Shown piece by piece: positions 25,255 to 33,738 of a stretch of 57,278 bases of DNA (the first letter of the stretch is position 1; every line of letters begins with the position of its first letter). This DNA comes from Phycisphaerae bacterium (GTDB taxonomy: Bacteria; Planctomycetota; Phycisphaerae; Sedimentisphaerales; Anaerobacaceae), in NCBI GenBank assembly GCA_030601845.1, contig JAUWAY010000015.1:1-57278 (forward strand), read 5' to 3'. Under the pieces are notes generated by a model that did not search any database, was not told the DNA's origin, and was given only the letters and a program-made list of their open reading frames with translations. A program made the translations under genes and the position numbers.

Positions 25255-26660
25255 GCAGCGAATTTAACCGTCGAGATTTTTTGAAGAGATGTGCAGCAGT
25301 CGGAGTGGGCGGATTTATGCTGTCGAATCGAACTTTAGAAGTCCGTGTCGGTGGCAAGCGTCCCAACATAATTCTGTGTATGTGCGACGACCTTGGCTGG
25401 GGCGACCCCGGCTACAACGGGCATCCTGTACTCAAAACGGCCAGTCTTGATGAGATGGCTGCGAGCGGGATTCGGTTCGACCGGTTTTACTCCGGCGCTC
25501 CGGTATGCTCGCCGACGCGCGGCGGCGCTATGACTGGTCGCCATCCCTACCGCTACGGTATCTTCAGCGCCAATAAAGGCCATATGAAGGAGCAGGAGAT
25601 TACCCTGGCAGAAGTGCTTAAGACGCTGGGTTACACCACCGGCCACTTTGGCAAGTGGCATTTGGGGACGCTTACGACGGAGATTAAGGACAGCAACCGT
25701 GGCGGTCCGGGCTCTGAAGAGCATTATTCTCCGCCGTGGGACAATGGTTTCGACGTGTGCTACTCGACCGAGGCGAAGGTGCCGACGTGGGACCCAATGA
25801 AGGAGCCGGGGACGGATGATTTCTACGGCACCTATTACTGGAAAGAGGACGGCACATACGTTTCGCCGGAGAGCCCGGAACTGGCCGGCGATGATTCCCG
25901 CATCATTATGGACCAGGCGATTCCGTTTATTCGAAATGCGGTTAAGAAAGGGAAAAACTTTCTGGCTGTGGTGTGGTTCCATACACCTCATAAACCCGTG
26001 GTTGCCGGGCCGAAGTATCTGGAGATATACGCCGGTCAATCTGAAGCGGAGCGTCATTACTACGGCTGTGTTACGGCTATGGACGAGCAGGTAGGTCGGC
26101 TGCGTAAGGAACTGCGTAACCTTGGTATAGCGGAGGACACGATGTTGTGGTTTTGCAGTGACAACGGGCCTTCGGGATGTAACCCTGGTTCGGCTGGGCC
26201 TTTCCGCGGGTGCAAGGGCAGTCTCTGGGAAGGCGGCGTTCGTGTGCCGGGGATACTTATCTGGCCGGCCAAGATTAAGAAACCGCGAGTAGTCCAGATG
26301 GCGTGCAGTACTTCTGATTACTTCCCGACGGTAATGGATGTCCTTGGCTTCAAGATGAAGGGCCAGCCCGAGCCGATTGACGGCATCAGTCTGCTGCCGC
26401 TTATCGAGGGTAAAATGACATCGAGAGCTGTTCCCATTGGTTTTGAACACAAGAACCAGCTATTACTCACAGACAACCGTTATAAACTCATCAGCACGGA
26501 TAGTGGCGTTACGTACGAGCTCTATGACCTTATAGATGACCCGGGCGAGAAGAAGGATATTGCCTCGTCGAATCCGCAAATCCTCGATGCGATGAAGACG
26601 GTTCTGGAGCAGTGGCGTGCCTCGTGCGCGAACAGTCTGGCCGGCAATGATTACATCTGA
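25251..26660 (+). CDS. Sulfatase 9, Tat-exported
   Basis: The 469-residue protein begins MSSEFNRRDFLKRCAAVGVG, so the Tat motif is preceded by four extra residues that allow the ATGA overlap with sulfatase 8. Motifs: KRPNIILCMCDDLGWGDPGY (about 36-55), CSPTR at about residue 86, FGKWHLGTLTTE near 137, WFHTPHKPVVAGPKY near 243-257 and CSDNGPSGCNPGSAGPFRGC near 300-320. This is the last gene of the array. It belongs to the arylsulfatase A-like branch; the substrate is unknown. Confidence 0.86.
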   Translation: MSSEFNRRDFLKRCAAVGVGGFMLSNRTLEVRVGGKRPNIILCMCDDLGWGDPGYNGHPVLKTASLDEMAASGIRFDRFYSGAPVCSPTRGGAMTGRHPYRYGIFSANKGHMKEQEITLAEVLKTLGYTTGHFGKWHLGTLTTEIKDSNRGGPGSEEHYSPPWDNGFDVCYSTEAKVPTWDPMKEPGTDDFYGTYYWKEDGTYVSPESPELAGDDSRIIMDQAIPFIRNAVKKGKNFLAVVWFHTPHKPVVAGPKYLEIYAGQSEAERHYYGCVTAMDEQVGRLRKELRNLGIAEDTMLWFCSDNGPSGCNPGSAGPFRGCKGSLWEGGVRVPGILIWPAKIKKPRVVQMACSTSDYFPTVMDVLGFKMKGQPEPIDGISLLPLIEGKMTSRAVPIGFEHKNQLLLTDNRYKLISTDSGVTYELYDLIDDPGEKKDIASSNPQILDAMKTVLEQWRASCANSLAGNDYI

Positions 26661-26869
26661 TAAATGCCCGGGTTTTTAATCCGGACCTGATTGTGCTGCA
26701 GACAACTTCGCCGCTGCAAATTTCCATTTGCGGGGACGTTGAAAAACACACCGATACGTCTGGCAGCTACTTGACAGTACGCTTGTGAACAGGTAAAAAC
26801 AAGGCGGATTTGGTTAAAGTAGCTGTAAATGAATTATGGAACTGATATTGGGTTTGGGAGTGAAATATT
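26661..26869. other. Spacer with hairpin and possible weak promoter
   Basis: A hairpin GCAAAT (26715-26720) / ATTTGC (26725-26730), extended by C-rich and G-rich flanks, lies about 55 bases after the sulfatase array and may stop or slow transcription; no T-run follows. TTGACA at 26771-26776 with TAAAAA 17 bp later is a weak promoter candidate for the transporter genes. Confidence 0.3.
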
Positions 26870-27679
26870 ATGATTGCGATACTCGGAGCTAAAACTATAG
26901 GCGGGGTGAGCAATGTGGGGCGGTTTGCAAGGTTTGTCTGGCAGACGATGATTACGTCTGCGCGGTGCTGTGCCAGGACCGGTACATATCCGTTGATCTG
27001 GACACAAATGAATATCATCGGTGTTCGCAGTGTGCCTGTTATAATGATAACCGGCGCGTTTGTTGGAATGACATTGGCGATTCAGGCATACGACCAATTA
27101 GCGGGTATGGGCCTGGAAGAGCATCTGGGTGTTTTGATTAACATTTCGGTTGTCAAGGAATTAGGACCTGTGCTTGCGGCGGTGATGTTAGCGGGGCGTA
27201 TAGGGGGGGCTTTGACCGCTGAGCTGGGCACAATGAATGTTACCGAACAGATTGACGCGGTCAGGAGTATGGGCACCGACCCGATACGATATTTGGTGGT
27301 GCCGCGGGTTCTGGCGTGCCTGCTGCTTACGCCGGCTTTAATTATCTATGCGGATTTGTTAGGTATTTTAGGAGGGTATTTCATAAGTGTTATTCAGCTT
27401 GGAATTAACAGCAGGGCGTATTGGAACTTTAGCGCCTCGGGCGTCGAGCTGTGGGATGTGTCTATCGGAGTTATAAAGGGTTTTTTCTTTGGAGCAGCTA
27501 TTGCGGTTATTAGCTGTTATAAGGGCTTTACATGTAAAGAGGGTGCCCACGGTGTAGGACAGGCCTGCACGGAGGCGTTTGTAGCAAGTTTTATTTCCAT
27601 ATTGGCTCTGAATTTTGCGCTTGGGGTGATTACTAAAGCGATTTACAATACCTTTTGGCCGCTCAGGGGTCTGGTTTGA
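26870..27679 (+). CDS. mlaE: MlaE-family lipid ABC transporter permease
   Basis: MlaE permeases move phospholipids or other hydrophobic compounds between inner membrane and envelope with an MlaF-type ATPase and usually an MlaD (MCE) protein. The 269-residue protein has five to six hydrophobic segments. Family sequences include SVPVIMITGAFVGMTLAIQA (about 45-64), KELGPVLAAVMLAGRIGGALTAELGTM (about 97-123) and EQIDAVRSMGTDPIRYLVVPR (about 126-146). It is full length. The ATPase gene follows after 47 bp. No MCE gene is next to them in this window. Confidence 0.9.
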   Translation: MIAILGAKTIGGVSNVGRFARFVWQTMITSARCCARTGTYPLIWTQMNIIGVRSVPVIMITGAFVGMTLAIQAYDQLAGMGLEEHLGVLINISVVKELGPVLAAVMLAGRIGGALTAELGTMNVTEQIDAVRSMGTDPIRYLVVPRVLACLLLTPALIIYADLLGILGGYFISVIQLGINSRAYWNFSASGVELWDVSIGVIKGFFFGAAIAVISCYKGFTCKEGAHGVGQACTEAFVASFISILALNFALGVITKAIYNTFWPLRGLV

Positions 27680-27683
27680 TAAT

Positions 27684-27712
27684 AGCGTATAGCGTTTAGC
27701 GTTTAGCGTATA
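27684..27712. repeat. Small tandem repeat of a TATAGCG/TTTAGCG unit
   Basis: Between the stop of mlaE and the start of mlaF, four imperfect units of about 8 bases (GCGTATA, GCGTTTA, GCGTTTA, GCGTATA) occur. The same kind of unit appears at 121-155. It may be a slipped-strand repeat; no function is evident. Confidence 0.6.
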
Positions 27713-27726
27713 GAAGAGAGCAGAAA

Positions 27727-28584
27727 GTGAAAAAGGACAATGAGAAAAACGACACGCCGGTTGGTGACGGTGACGGTATAATTGTCCTTAAGAACCTTAC
27801 GAAGAAGTTCGGCGATAATATCGTTCTGGACAATATTTCTCTGGCGATAGAGAAGGGCAAGACCACGGTAGTGATCGGGCCGAGCGGGTGCGGCAAGACT
27901 GTTTTGATAAAACATTTTATTGGACTGCTGCGGCCGAGTTCGGGCGAGGTTTATTTTAAGAAGCGGCGAATCGATAATCTGCCCGAAAATGAATTAAACA
28001 AAATACGTACCTATTACGGTTTTCTTTTCCAGGCAGGAGCATTGTTCGACAGTCTTAGCGTTGCCGGAAATATAATGTTTCCCATCAGGCAGCACTACAA
28101 GATAACCGATTGGACAGAGGTTGAGGAGATTGTAAAGGCCAAACTGGCTATGGTAGGTCTTGACGGTTATCAACACTTTTATCCGGCAAGTCTTTCAGGT
28201 GGTCAGAAAAAAAGGGTGGCACTGGCAAGGGCTATCGCTTTAAATCCGGAAGTAATTTTATATGATGAGCCGACTACGGGGCTGGACCCGATTCGCGCCG
28301 ATATTATCAACGAGCTTATCTTGAAGCTGCAAAGGGAACTTGGCGAGACGACTGTCGTGGTTACGCACGATATGACAAGCGCCTACAAGATAGCCGACCG
28401 TATCATTATGCTGCATAACGGCAAGATTATTGCCGACGGCGATGCCGACCATATTCGCAATCATCCTCATCCCACCGTTCAACAGTTCATCAACGGTCAG
28501 GTTAGTGAAGACGACCTTGCAGTTCTACGGGCAAGGGGAACTATCACCCAGGCCCAGTTCCTGCCTCGTGATTTTAAGGGATAG
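27727..28584 (+). CDS. mlaF: MlaF-family lipid ABC transporter ATPase
   Basis: The 285-residue ATPase has Walker A GPSGCGKT (about 54-61), Q-loop FLFQAG (about 98-103), signature SLSGGQKKRVALARA (about 157-171), Walker B VILYDEPTTGLDP (about 177-189) and switch His in VVTHDM. The start is a GTG at 27727, since no in-frame ATG precedes the conserved region. The FQAGALFDSL motif is typical of MlaF-type ATPases. The following gene starts 9 bases after its stop. Confidence 0.9.
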   Translation: MKKDNEKNDTPVGDGDGIIVLKNLTKKFGDNIVLDNISLAIEKGKTTVVIGPSGCGKTVLIKHFIGLLRPSSGEVYFKKRRIDNLPENELNKIRTYYGFLFQAGALFDSLSVAGNIMFPIRQHYKITDWTEVEEIVKAKLAMVGLDGYQHFYPASLSGGQKKRVALARAIALNPEVILYDEPTTGLDPIRADIINELILKLQRELGETTVVVTHDMTSAYKIADRIIMLHNGKIIADGDADHIRNHPHPTVQQFINGQVSEDDLAVLRARGTITQAQFLPRDFKG

Positions 28585-28592
28585 CAGAAGCG

Positions 28593-31457
28593 ATGCACGA
28601 GAAGCCGGAGAAAGTCTCGGCCGATTTGGCCAAAGTTATCCGGGGAGATGTTTTTGCTGATATACTGCACAGGGCTGCCTACAGCACTGATGCCAGCATT
28701 TACAGAATAGTTCCCGTCTGTGTTGTTGCGCCGCGTGACATTAGAGACGTGGTTGCTGTCGTCAAATACGCCGGCAGTTGTGGCATACCGGTGGTTGCTC
28801 GTGGGGCAGGGAGCGGGCTGGCCGGTGAGTCGCTGTGCAGCGGCATAGTTCTTGATATGACCCGGTATATGAACAGGATTGTTAGTGTGGGAGATGATGG
28901 GAGGGTAGCGGTTTGTGAGCCCGGTGTGGTATTGGACGATTTAAATGGTTGCTTGGCTGGGTATGGCAGAAAAATCGGACCGGACCCATCGAGCAGTAAC
29001 CGGGCAACGGTAGCCGGCTGTGTTGCCAATAATGCTACCGGTGCCCATTCACTCCAATATGGTTATATTGCAGACTACGTGGAAAGTATCGAAGCGGTTT
29101 TGGCAGACGGCAGTGTGGCTCAGTTCAAGAATAATTTTGACCCTGGGCGGGCGGATGAGACAAAAGTTGCTTCAATTGCGGGAGGGTGTAAATCTATCCT
29201 TTTAGATAAGCAAGCGGTTATCAACAAGGCACTGCCCAAAACCAGGCGGAATAGAAGCGGCTATTGCATAGCAGGCGTGTGTCATAACGGCAGGATTGAT
29301 TTGGCCCGCCTCTTAGTAGGTTCGGAAGGGACGCTGGTTATTTTTACGAAAATCACACTTAAAACTGTTACGGTGCCGGAGGCAAAAGGGCTATTGCAGC
29401 TTGAGTTTGATTCTCTTGAGAAGATGGCACGGGCTGTGCCAATTATCGTTGACAGCGGCGTATCGGCGTGTGAGCTGATGGATAAGCCATTGATTGCTCT
29501 GGCATTTGAGGCGCTGCCTGAATATCGAGATATTTTGCCAGCCGGTGCCGCTGCGGTTCTTCTGGTTGAGCACACCGGCGAAACGCAGAAGCAAGTAAGA
29601 GAAAAAATAAATAAAACCGATTCGGCGGTTGGAGAGATGGCATGCGGGCGGAGGATTGTTTTTGACCCGCAGCGGCAGGAGCATTTGTGGAAATTGCGCA
29701 AAGATGCCGGGCCACTGCTTTATAGAAAAAAGGGCAAGAAACACCCTGCGGAATTTATGGAGGATACTTCTGTTGAGAACAGCCGGCTCGGCGAGTACAT
29801 TTCAGGCCTGCAGGATATTGGGAAGCGGTATGATATTGCGATGTCTTTTTTTGGTCACGCCGGTGATGGTCTGCTCCATTTGCGCCCGTATCTGGATTTG
29901 AGCGACCCGGCTGAAGTAGACAAGATGCGGGCAGTGGCAAATGAGGTTTTCTCACTTGCCTGGTCGCTGGGGGGGACGGTCAGCGGCGAGCACGCCGATG
30001 GGTTGGTAAGAGCGGCGTTTATAAGACGGCAATATGGCGATGAATACTACGAATTGCTCTGCAAAATCAAGAACTTATTCGACCCGGATGGTTTGATGAA
30101 TCCCGGTAAAATCATCAACAGCGATTCCGATGTTATGGTTAAGAACTTAAGGGCCGAGCATAAGTTTTTGCCGGAAAGACTTAAAACGGATTTGCTTTTT
30201 GAAAAAGATGAGTTCCGCTTCGAGCTTGAGCAATGCTACGGCTGCGGGCTTTGCCGAAGCCGCGAGCCTGATTTGCGGATGTGTCCGGTGTTTCGTGCGC
30301 TGGGCGAGGAGTTGGGCAGCTCTCGGGCCAAAGCCAATATACTTGGCTTCTGGGCAACAGGGCAACTGGATGAAAGGGATTTTGAGTCAGACGAGTTTAG
30401 AAAATTTCTGGATTTGTGCATTAACTGCAAGGCCTGCTTGCTGCAATGTCCGGCGGGGGTTGATATTTGTAAGCTGATTGGTGTAGCACGAGCTGAATAT
30501 GTCAAGCGCAGCGGCTCGACGCGTGCGGAGTCGCTTCTAAGTCGTAATCGCTATCTCAGTATGCTGGGTAGTGTTTTTTGGCCTGTTTCAAATTTTGTAA
30601 TGCAGTTGCGAGTTTTTAAGTGGTTGCTTGAAAAAGTTGCCGGGCTTGACCGACGCAGAGATATGCCTGATTTTAAGCGCAGGTCATTTTTGGCGGCTGG
30701 TCGCAAATATTTGGCAACGCAAGCGCCGATAGAGGCGCCGATCGATAAAGTTGCATATTTTGTGGATACGTACGCTAATTATAACGACCACGAATTGGGA
30801 TTTGCTGTTCTTGAGGTTTTGCGGACAAACGGGATTGAAGTGATTTTGCCGAAACAGAGGCCTGCACCGCTGCCGGCTGTTTGTTATGGCGATGTCAAGA
30901 CCGCCCGCAGGGATTTGTCGTTTAACGTCAAACATCTGGCCAGGGCGGTTCGCGCCGGTTTCAAGATAGTTTGTTCTGAGCCCAGTGCCGCACTGTGTTT
31001 GCAGCGGGAATTGAGATACTTCGTTTCAGGTGAAGATGCAAAGCTCGTATCGGAAAATACGTGTGAATTGATGAATTATCTATTTGGCCTCCTGTCGCAG
31101 GGCAAATTGAAGCCTGCTAAGAATCCGATATCAGGCAGCTTCGCTTATCATTGTCCCTGTCATTTGTTAGCTATTGGCGGTAATGGGGCGAGTATAAAGC
31201 TGTTGCAGGAGCTTTGCGGTATTAAGGTTATTGACCTTAAAGCCGGCTGTTGCGGCCTTGCCGGAACGTTCGGCATTAGTAAGAAAAATTACGAACTCTC
31301 CTCGCAGATAGCTGCAAGATTAAAAGAAGCACTTAACTCGTCTCCGACGGGATGTGTTTTGACTGAATGCGCCGCCTGCAAGATGCAGATAGAGCATATC
31401 AGCGATAAGATAGTAAGGCATCCGATAAAAATTTTGGCGCAAGCTTATCGAGATTGA
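28593..31457 (+). CDS. FAD-linked oxidase fused to Fe-S/CCG domains (D-lactate or glycolate dehydrogenase-like)
   Basis: The 954-residue protein fuses GlcD/Dld-like and GlpC/GlcF-like parts. Residues about 35-215 form the FAD-binding domain (VPVVARGAGSGLAGESLCSG). Residues about 250-510 form the FAD-oxidase C-terminal domain (FGHAGDGLLHLRPYLD, then GGTVSGEHADGLVRAAF). Two 4Fe-4S sites follow (CYGCGLC near 548, CINCKACLLQCPAG near 609). A CCG-like domain follows (HCPCH near 854, GCCGLAGTFG near 886). Such proteins oxidise D-2-hydroxy acids, mainly D-lactate, and pass electrons to the membrane pool or an electron-transfer flavoprotein. The stop overlaps the convergent PLP gene by 13 bases. Confidence 0.85.
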   Translation: MHEKPEKVSADLAKVIRGDVFADILHRAAYSTDASIYRIVPVCVVAPRDIRDVVAVVKYAGSCGIPVVARGAGSGLAGESLCSGIVLDMTRYMNRIVSVGDDGRVAVCEPGVVLDDLNGCLAGYGRKIGPDPSSSNRATVAGCVANNATGAHSLQYGYIADYVESIEAVLADGSVAQFKNNFDPGRADETKVASIAGGCKSILLDKQAVINKALPKTRRNRSGYCIAGVCHNGRIDLARLLVGSEGTLVIFTKITLKTVTVPEAKGLLQLEFDSLEKMARAVPIIVDSGVSACELMDKPLIALAFEALPEYRDILPAGAAAVLLVEHTGETQKQVREKINKTDSAVGEMACGRRIVFDPQRQEHLWKLRKDAGPLLYRKKGKKHPAEFMEDTSVENSRLGEYISGLQDIGKRYDIAMSFFGHAGDGLLHLRPYLDLSDPAEVDKMRAVANEVFSLAWSLGGTVSGEHADGLVRAAFIRRQYGDEYYELLCKIKNLFDPDGLMNPGKIINSDSDVMVKNLRAEHKFLPERLKTDLLFEKDEFRFELEQCYGCGLCRSREPDLRMCPVFRALGEELGSSRAKANILGFWATGQLDERDFESDEFRKFLDLCINCKACLLQCPAGVDICKLIGVARAEYVKRSGSTRAESLLSRNRYLSMLGSVFWPVSNFVMQLRVFKWLLEKVAGLDRRRDMPDFKRRSFLAAGRKYLATQAPIEAPIDKVAYFVDTYANYNDHELGFAVLEVLRTNGIEVILPKQRPAPLPAVCYGDVKTARRDLSFNVKHLARAVRAGFKIVCSEPSAALCLQRELRYFVSGEDAKLVSENTCELMNYLFGLLSQGKLKPAKNPISGSFAYHCPCHLLAIGGNGASIKLLQELCGIKVIDLKAGCCGLAGTFGISKKNYELSSQIAARLKEALNSSPTGCVLTECAACKMQIEHISDKIVRHPIKILAQAYRD

Positions 31458-32656
31458 TTCAGGGCTCTGTTGAGGTCGTCGATGATGTCCTGAGTGTCTT
31501 CAATACCGACGGCCAGCCGAAAAAGGGTGTCGGTAATTCCCAGCTCGTAGCGCTGCTTTCTGGTATAATCATAGTAGCTCACCAATGCGGGATGCGTTAT
31601 CAGTGTTTCGACACCTCCTAAGCTCGGTCCAATATAGCACAGCTTCAGAGCATCGAGGAATCGCTTTGATGTGTTGATATTTCCTTTTATTTCAAATGTA
31701 ACGACGCCGCTACCGCCTTTCATTTGTTCTTTTGCTATTTTATAGTGACGGTGACTTTTCAGGAAAGGATAATAGACTTTTTTAACGCGTGGGTGTCTTT
31801 CAAGAAATTGTGCTACCTTTAATCCGGCTTCATTCTGCTTTGCTACCCTTAAGGGAAATGTTTTGAGTCCTCGCAGGAGAAGATAGCAGCAATGAGGGTC
31901 GATAGTTCCGCCCATTGATTTGTGTAGATTTCGTATCTTGTCAACCAGCTCTTTTCTTCCAAGCACAGCACCGGCTAAGATATCATTGTGGCCTCCAAGA
32001 TACTTCGTACAACTATGCAGGACAAGGTCAATGCCAAACTCAAGGGGCCTCTGGTTAAACGGCGTGCTGAAAGTGCTGTCTATGAGCGTTAGAAGCTTGT
32101 ACCTGCTTGCTATCTTCTTGAGTTTGACAAGGTCAAAGATATTCAAATAGGGATTGGTTGGTGATTCGGAAAATATGAAGCGGGTATTCTTTCTTATTGC
32201 TTTCTCCAGAGCGCTGTATTTCCCAAATGGGACAATGGTACAGCCGATACCGAATTGTTTCAGATATGACCTGCAAAATTCGAGTGTCTTTTTATAGCTG
32301 TCGTCGGTGATGACAATATGGTCGCCTGATTGAACTAAAGTAAGAATGGTCGTGGTTATAGCACTCATTCCGGAGGAGAAAACAACGCAGTCTTCAGCCC
32401 CTTCAAGGTTGGCGAGGCGCCTTTCAGCGATTTGTGCGGTAGGATTGCCATACCTGCCATATTCAAAATGTTCCTTTCCCTTTTTGGTGTAGTCCTCGAT
32501 GTGCTTGCTATTTTTGAATGTAAATGTAGAAGTTTGAATAATAGGTGTTGTCAGTGAATCGGCGTATTTTCTCCTGGGCTCACCGGCATGTATCGATCTT
32601 GTAGATAAGGATTTATCGCCGCTTTTGGCTTTGCTTTTGGGAGATGATTTAGCCAT
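31445..32656 (-). CDS. Cystathionine gamma-synthase/lyase family PLP enzyme
   Basis: This is a Cys/Met metabolism PLP-dependent enzyme. The 403-residue protein has SSGMSAITTTIL (about 92-103), ESPTNPYLNIFDLVKLKKIA (about 163-182), the PLP lysine in HSCTKYLGGHNDILAGAVLG (about 212-231) and the C-terminal SLGGVETLITHPA. Start 32656 is chosen because the upstream codons to 32707 are not conserved and GAGGAATGGATACATT precedes this ATG. It lies just downstream of a cysteine synthase/CBS-type gene on the same strand. Together they could run transsulfuration between homocysteine and cysteine. Motifs alone cannot separate synthase from lyase. Confidence 0.85.
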   Translation of the reverse strand: MAKSSPKSKAKSGDKSLSTRSIHAGEPRRKYADSLTTPIIQTSTFTFKNSKHIEDYTKKGKEHFEYGRYGNPTAQIAERRLANLEGAEDCVVFSSGMSAITTTILTLVQSGDHIVITDDSYKKTLEFCRSYLKQFGIGCTIVPFGKYSALEKAIRKNTRFIFSESPTNPYLNIFDLVKLKKIASRYKLLTLIDSTFSTPFNQRPLEFGIDLVLHSCTKYLGGHNDILAGAVLGRKELVDKIRNLHKSMGGTIDPHCCYLLLRGLKTFPLRVAKQNEAGLKVAQFLERHPRVKKVYYPFLKSHRHYKIAKEQMKGGSGVVTFEIKGNINTSKRFLDALKLCYIGPSLGGVETLITHPALVSYYDYTRKQRYELGITDTLFRLAVGIEDTQDIIDDLNRALNQSR

Positions 32657-32687
32657 AATGTATCCATTCCTCAATAATAAATAGGGA

Positions 32688-33599
32688 TTATGGTGGACAT
32701 TTTGCACATATTGAGCGAAAGAGGGTGGTGCTTAAGTAACGGTCGCCGCGGTCGGGAAGGATTACGACGATTGTGCCGGAAGTCATCTTCTCTGCTACAC
32801 GTAAAGCCCCTGCAACTGCTGCACCACTTGACATTCCAACGAAAATTCCTTCCTTGGCGGCAAGGGCGCGTGTTGTTTCAAAGGCCTCGTCATCATCAAT
32901 AGTAATCTTTTCATCTAACATCTGGGGATTATAAATCTTAGGCACAATGGACTCTTTCATATTTTTGAGTCCCTGTATCGTATGTCCTTCCGGTGGCTCA
33001 ATGCCGACGATTCGGACTTGCGGTTTTTTCTCTTTGAAATACTTGTATATACCCATCAGTGTTCCAGTTGTTCCCATGCCGGCAACGAATACATCAATCT
33101 GGCCCTTAGTTTGGGAAAAGATTTCTGGCCCGGTTGTTTCGTAATGAGCGAGGACATTATTCTCATTCTCGAATTGATTGGGCATATAATGCTTGTCTGA
33201 TTCAGCGTCGAGAAGCTGATGTGCTCTTCTAATAGCACCATCGGTGCCTTCTTTTGCAGGGGTGAGCACAACCTCGGCGTTCAGGGCTTCGAGAATATGC
33301 TGTCTTTCTGTACTGACACATTCCGGCATACAAAGTTTGACTCGATATCCTTTTGCAGCTCCAATCATTGCCAGGGCGATTCCGGTGTTTCCTGATGTCG
33401 GTTCAAGTATAATTTTGCCTTTGGTAAGTTGGCCGGTTTCCTCCGCTTTTTTTACCATCCAATAAGCAGGGCGGTCTTTAACGGAGCCTCCAGGATTGAC
33501 CGCTTCAAGTTTTCCGAAAATTCTTACTCCTGGTCTTTTTTTATTTAGGTTATTCAGTTCTACAAGTGGTGTATTTCCAATGGCAGATAATACGCTCAT
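32688..33599 (-). CDS. Cysteine synthase/cystathionine beta-synthase family PLP enzyme
   Basis: The 303-residue protein is a fold-type II PLP enzyme. It has the Schiff-base Lys in NPGGSVKDRPA (about 35-45), the substrate loop EPTSGNTGIALA (about 66-77), the phosphate-binding GMGTTGTLMG (about 173-182) and SSGAA near the end. It lacks C-terminal CBS regulatory domains. A strong GGAGG precedes the ATG. It is 31 bp upstream of the cystathionine gamma-enzyme gene, so a two-gene sulfur amino acid operon is likely. The substrate (O-acetylserine, O-phosphoserine or serine plus homocysteine) cannot be read from motifs. Confidence 0.88.
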   Translation of the reverse strand: MSVLSAIGNTPLVELNNLNKKRPGVRIFGKLEAVNPGGSVKDRPAYWMVKKAEETGQLTKGKIILEPTSGNTGIALAMIGAAKGYRVKLCMPECVSTERQHILEALNAEVVLTPAKEGTDGAIRRAHQLLDAESDKHYMPNQFENENNVLAHYETTGPEIFSQTKGQIDVFVAGMGTTGTLMGIYKYFKEKKPQVRIVGIEPPEGHTIQGLKNMKESIVPKIYNPQMLDEKITIDDDEAFETTRALAAKEGIFVGMSSGAAVAGALRVAEKMTSGTIVVILPDRGDRYLSTTLFRSICAKCPP

Positions 33600-33738
33600 A
33601 ACAGGTTACCTCCAGAGATTACGCTTAATTTGTTTATATCACAAGCAAACTGGTTCGGATAACTTGTAAAATTGATTTTACTTTATCTATTCTATACATT
33701 AAATTGGAGAATGTAAATTGCATTTAGGGGGAAATAAG

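Noticed and set aside
25335..26450. 371-codon minus-strand frame opposite sulfatase 9
   Set aside because: It mirrors a gene with clear sulfatase motifs and its own translation is Arg/His-rich without domain signatures.
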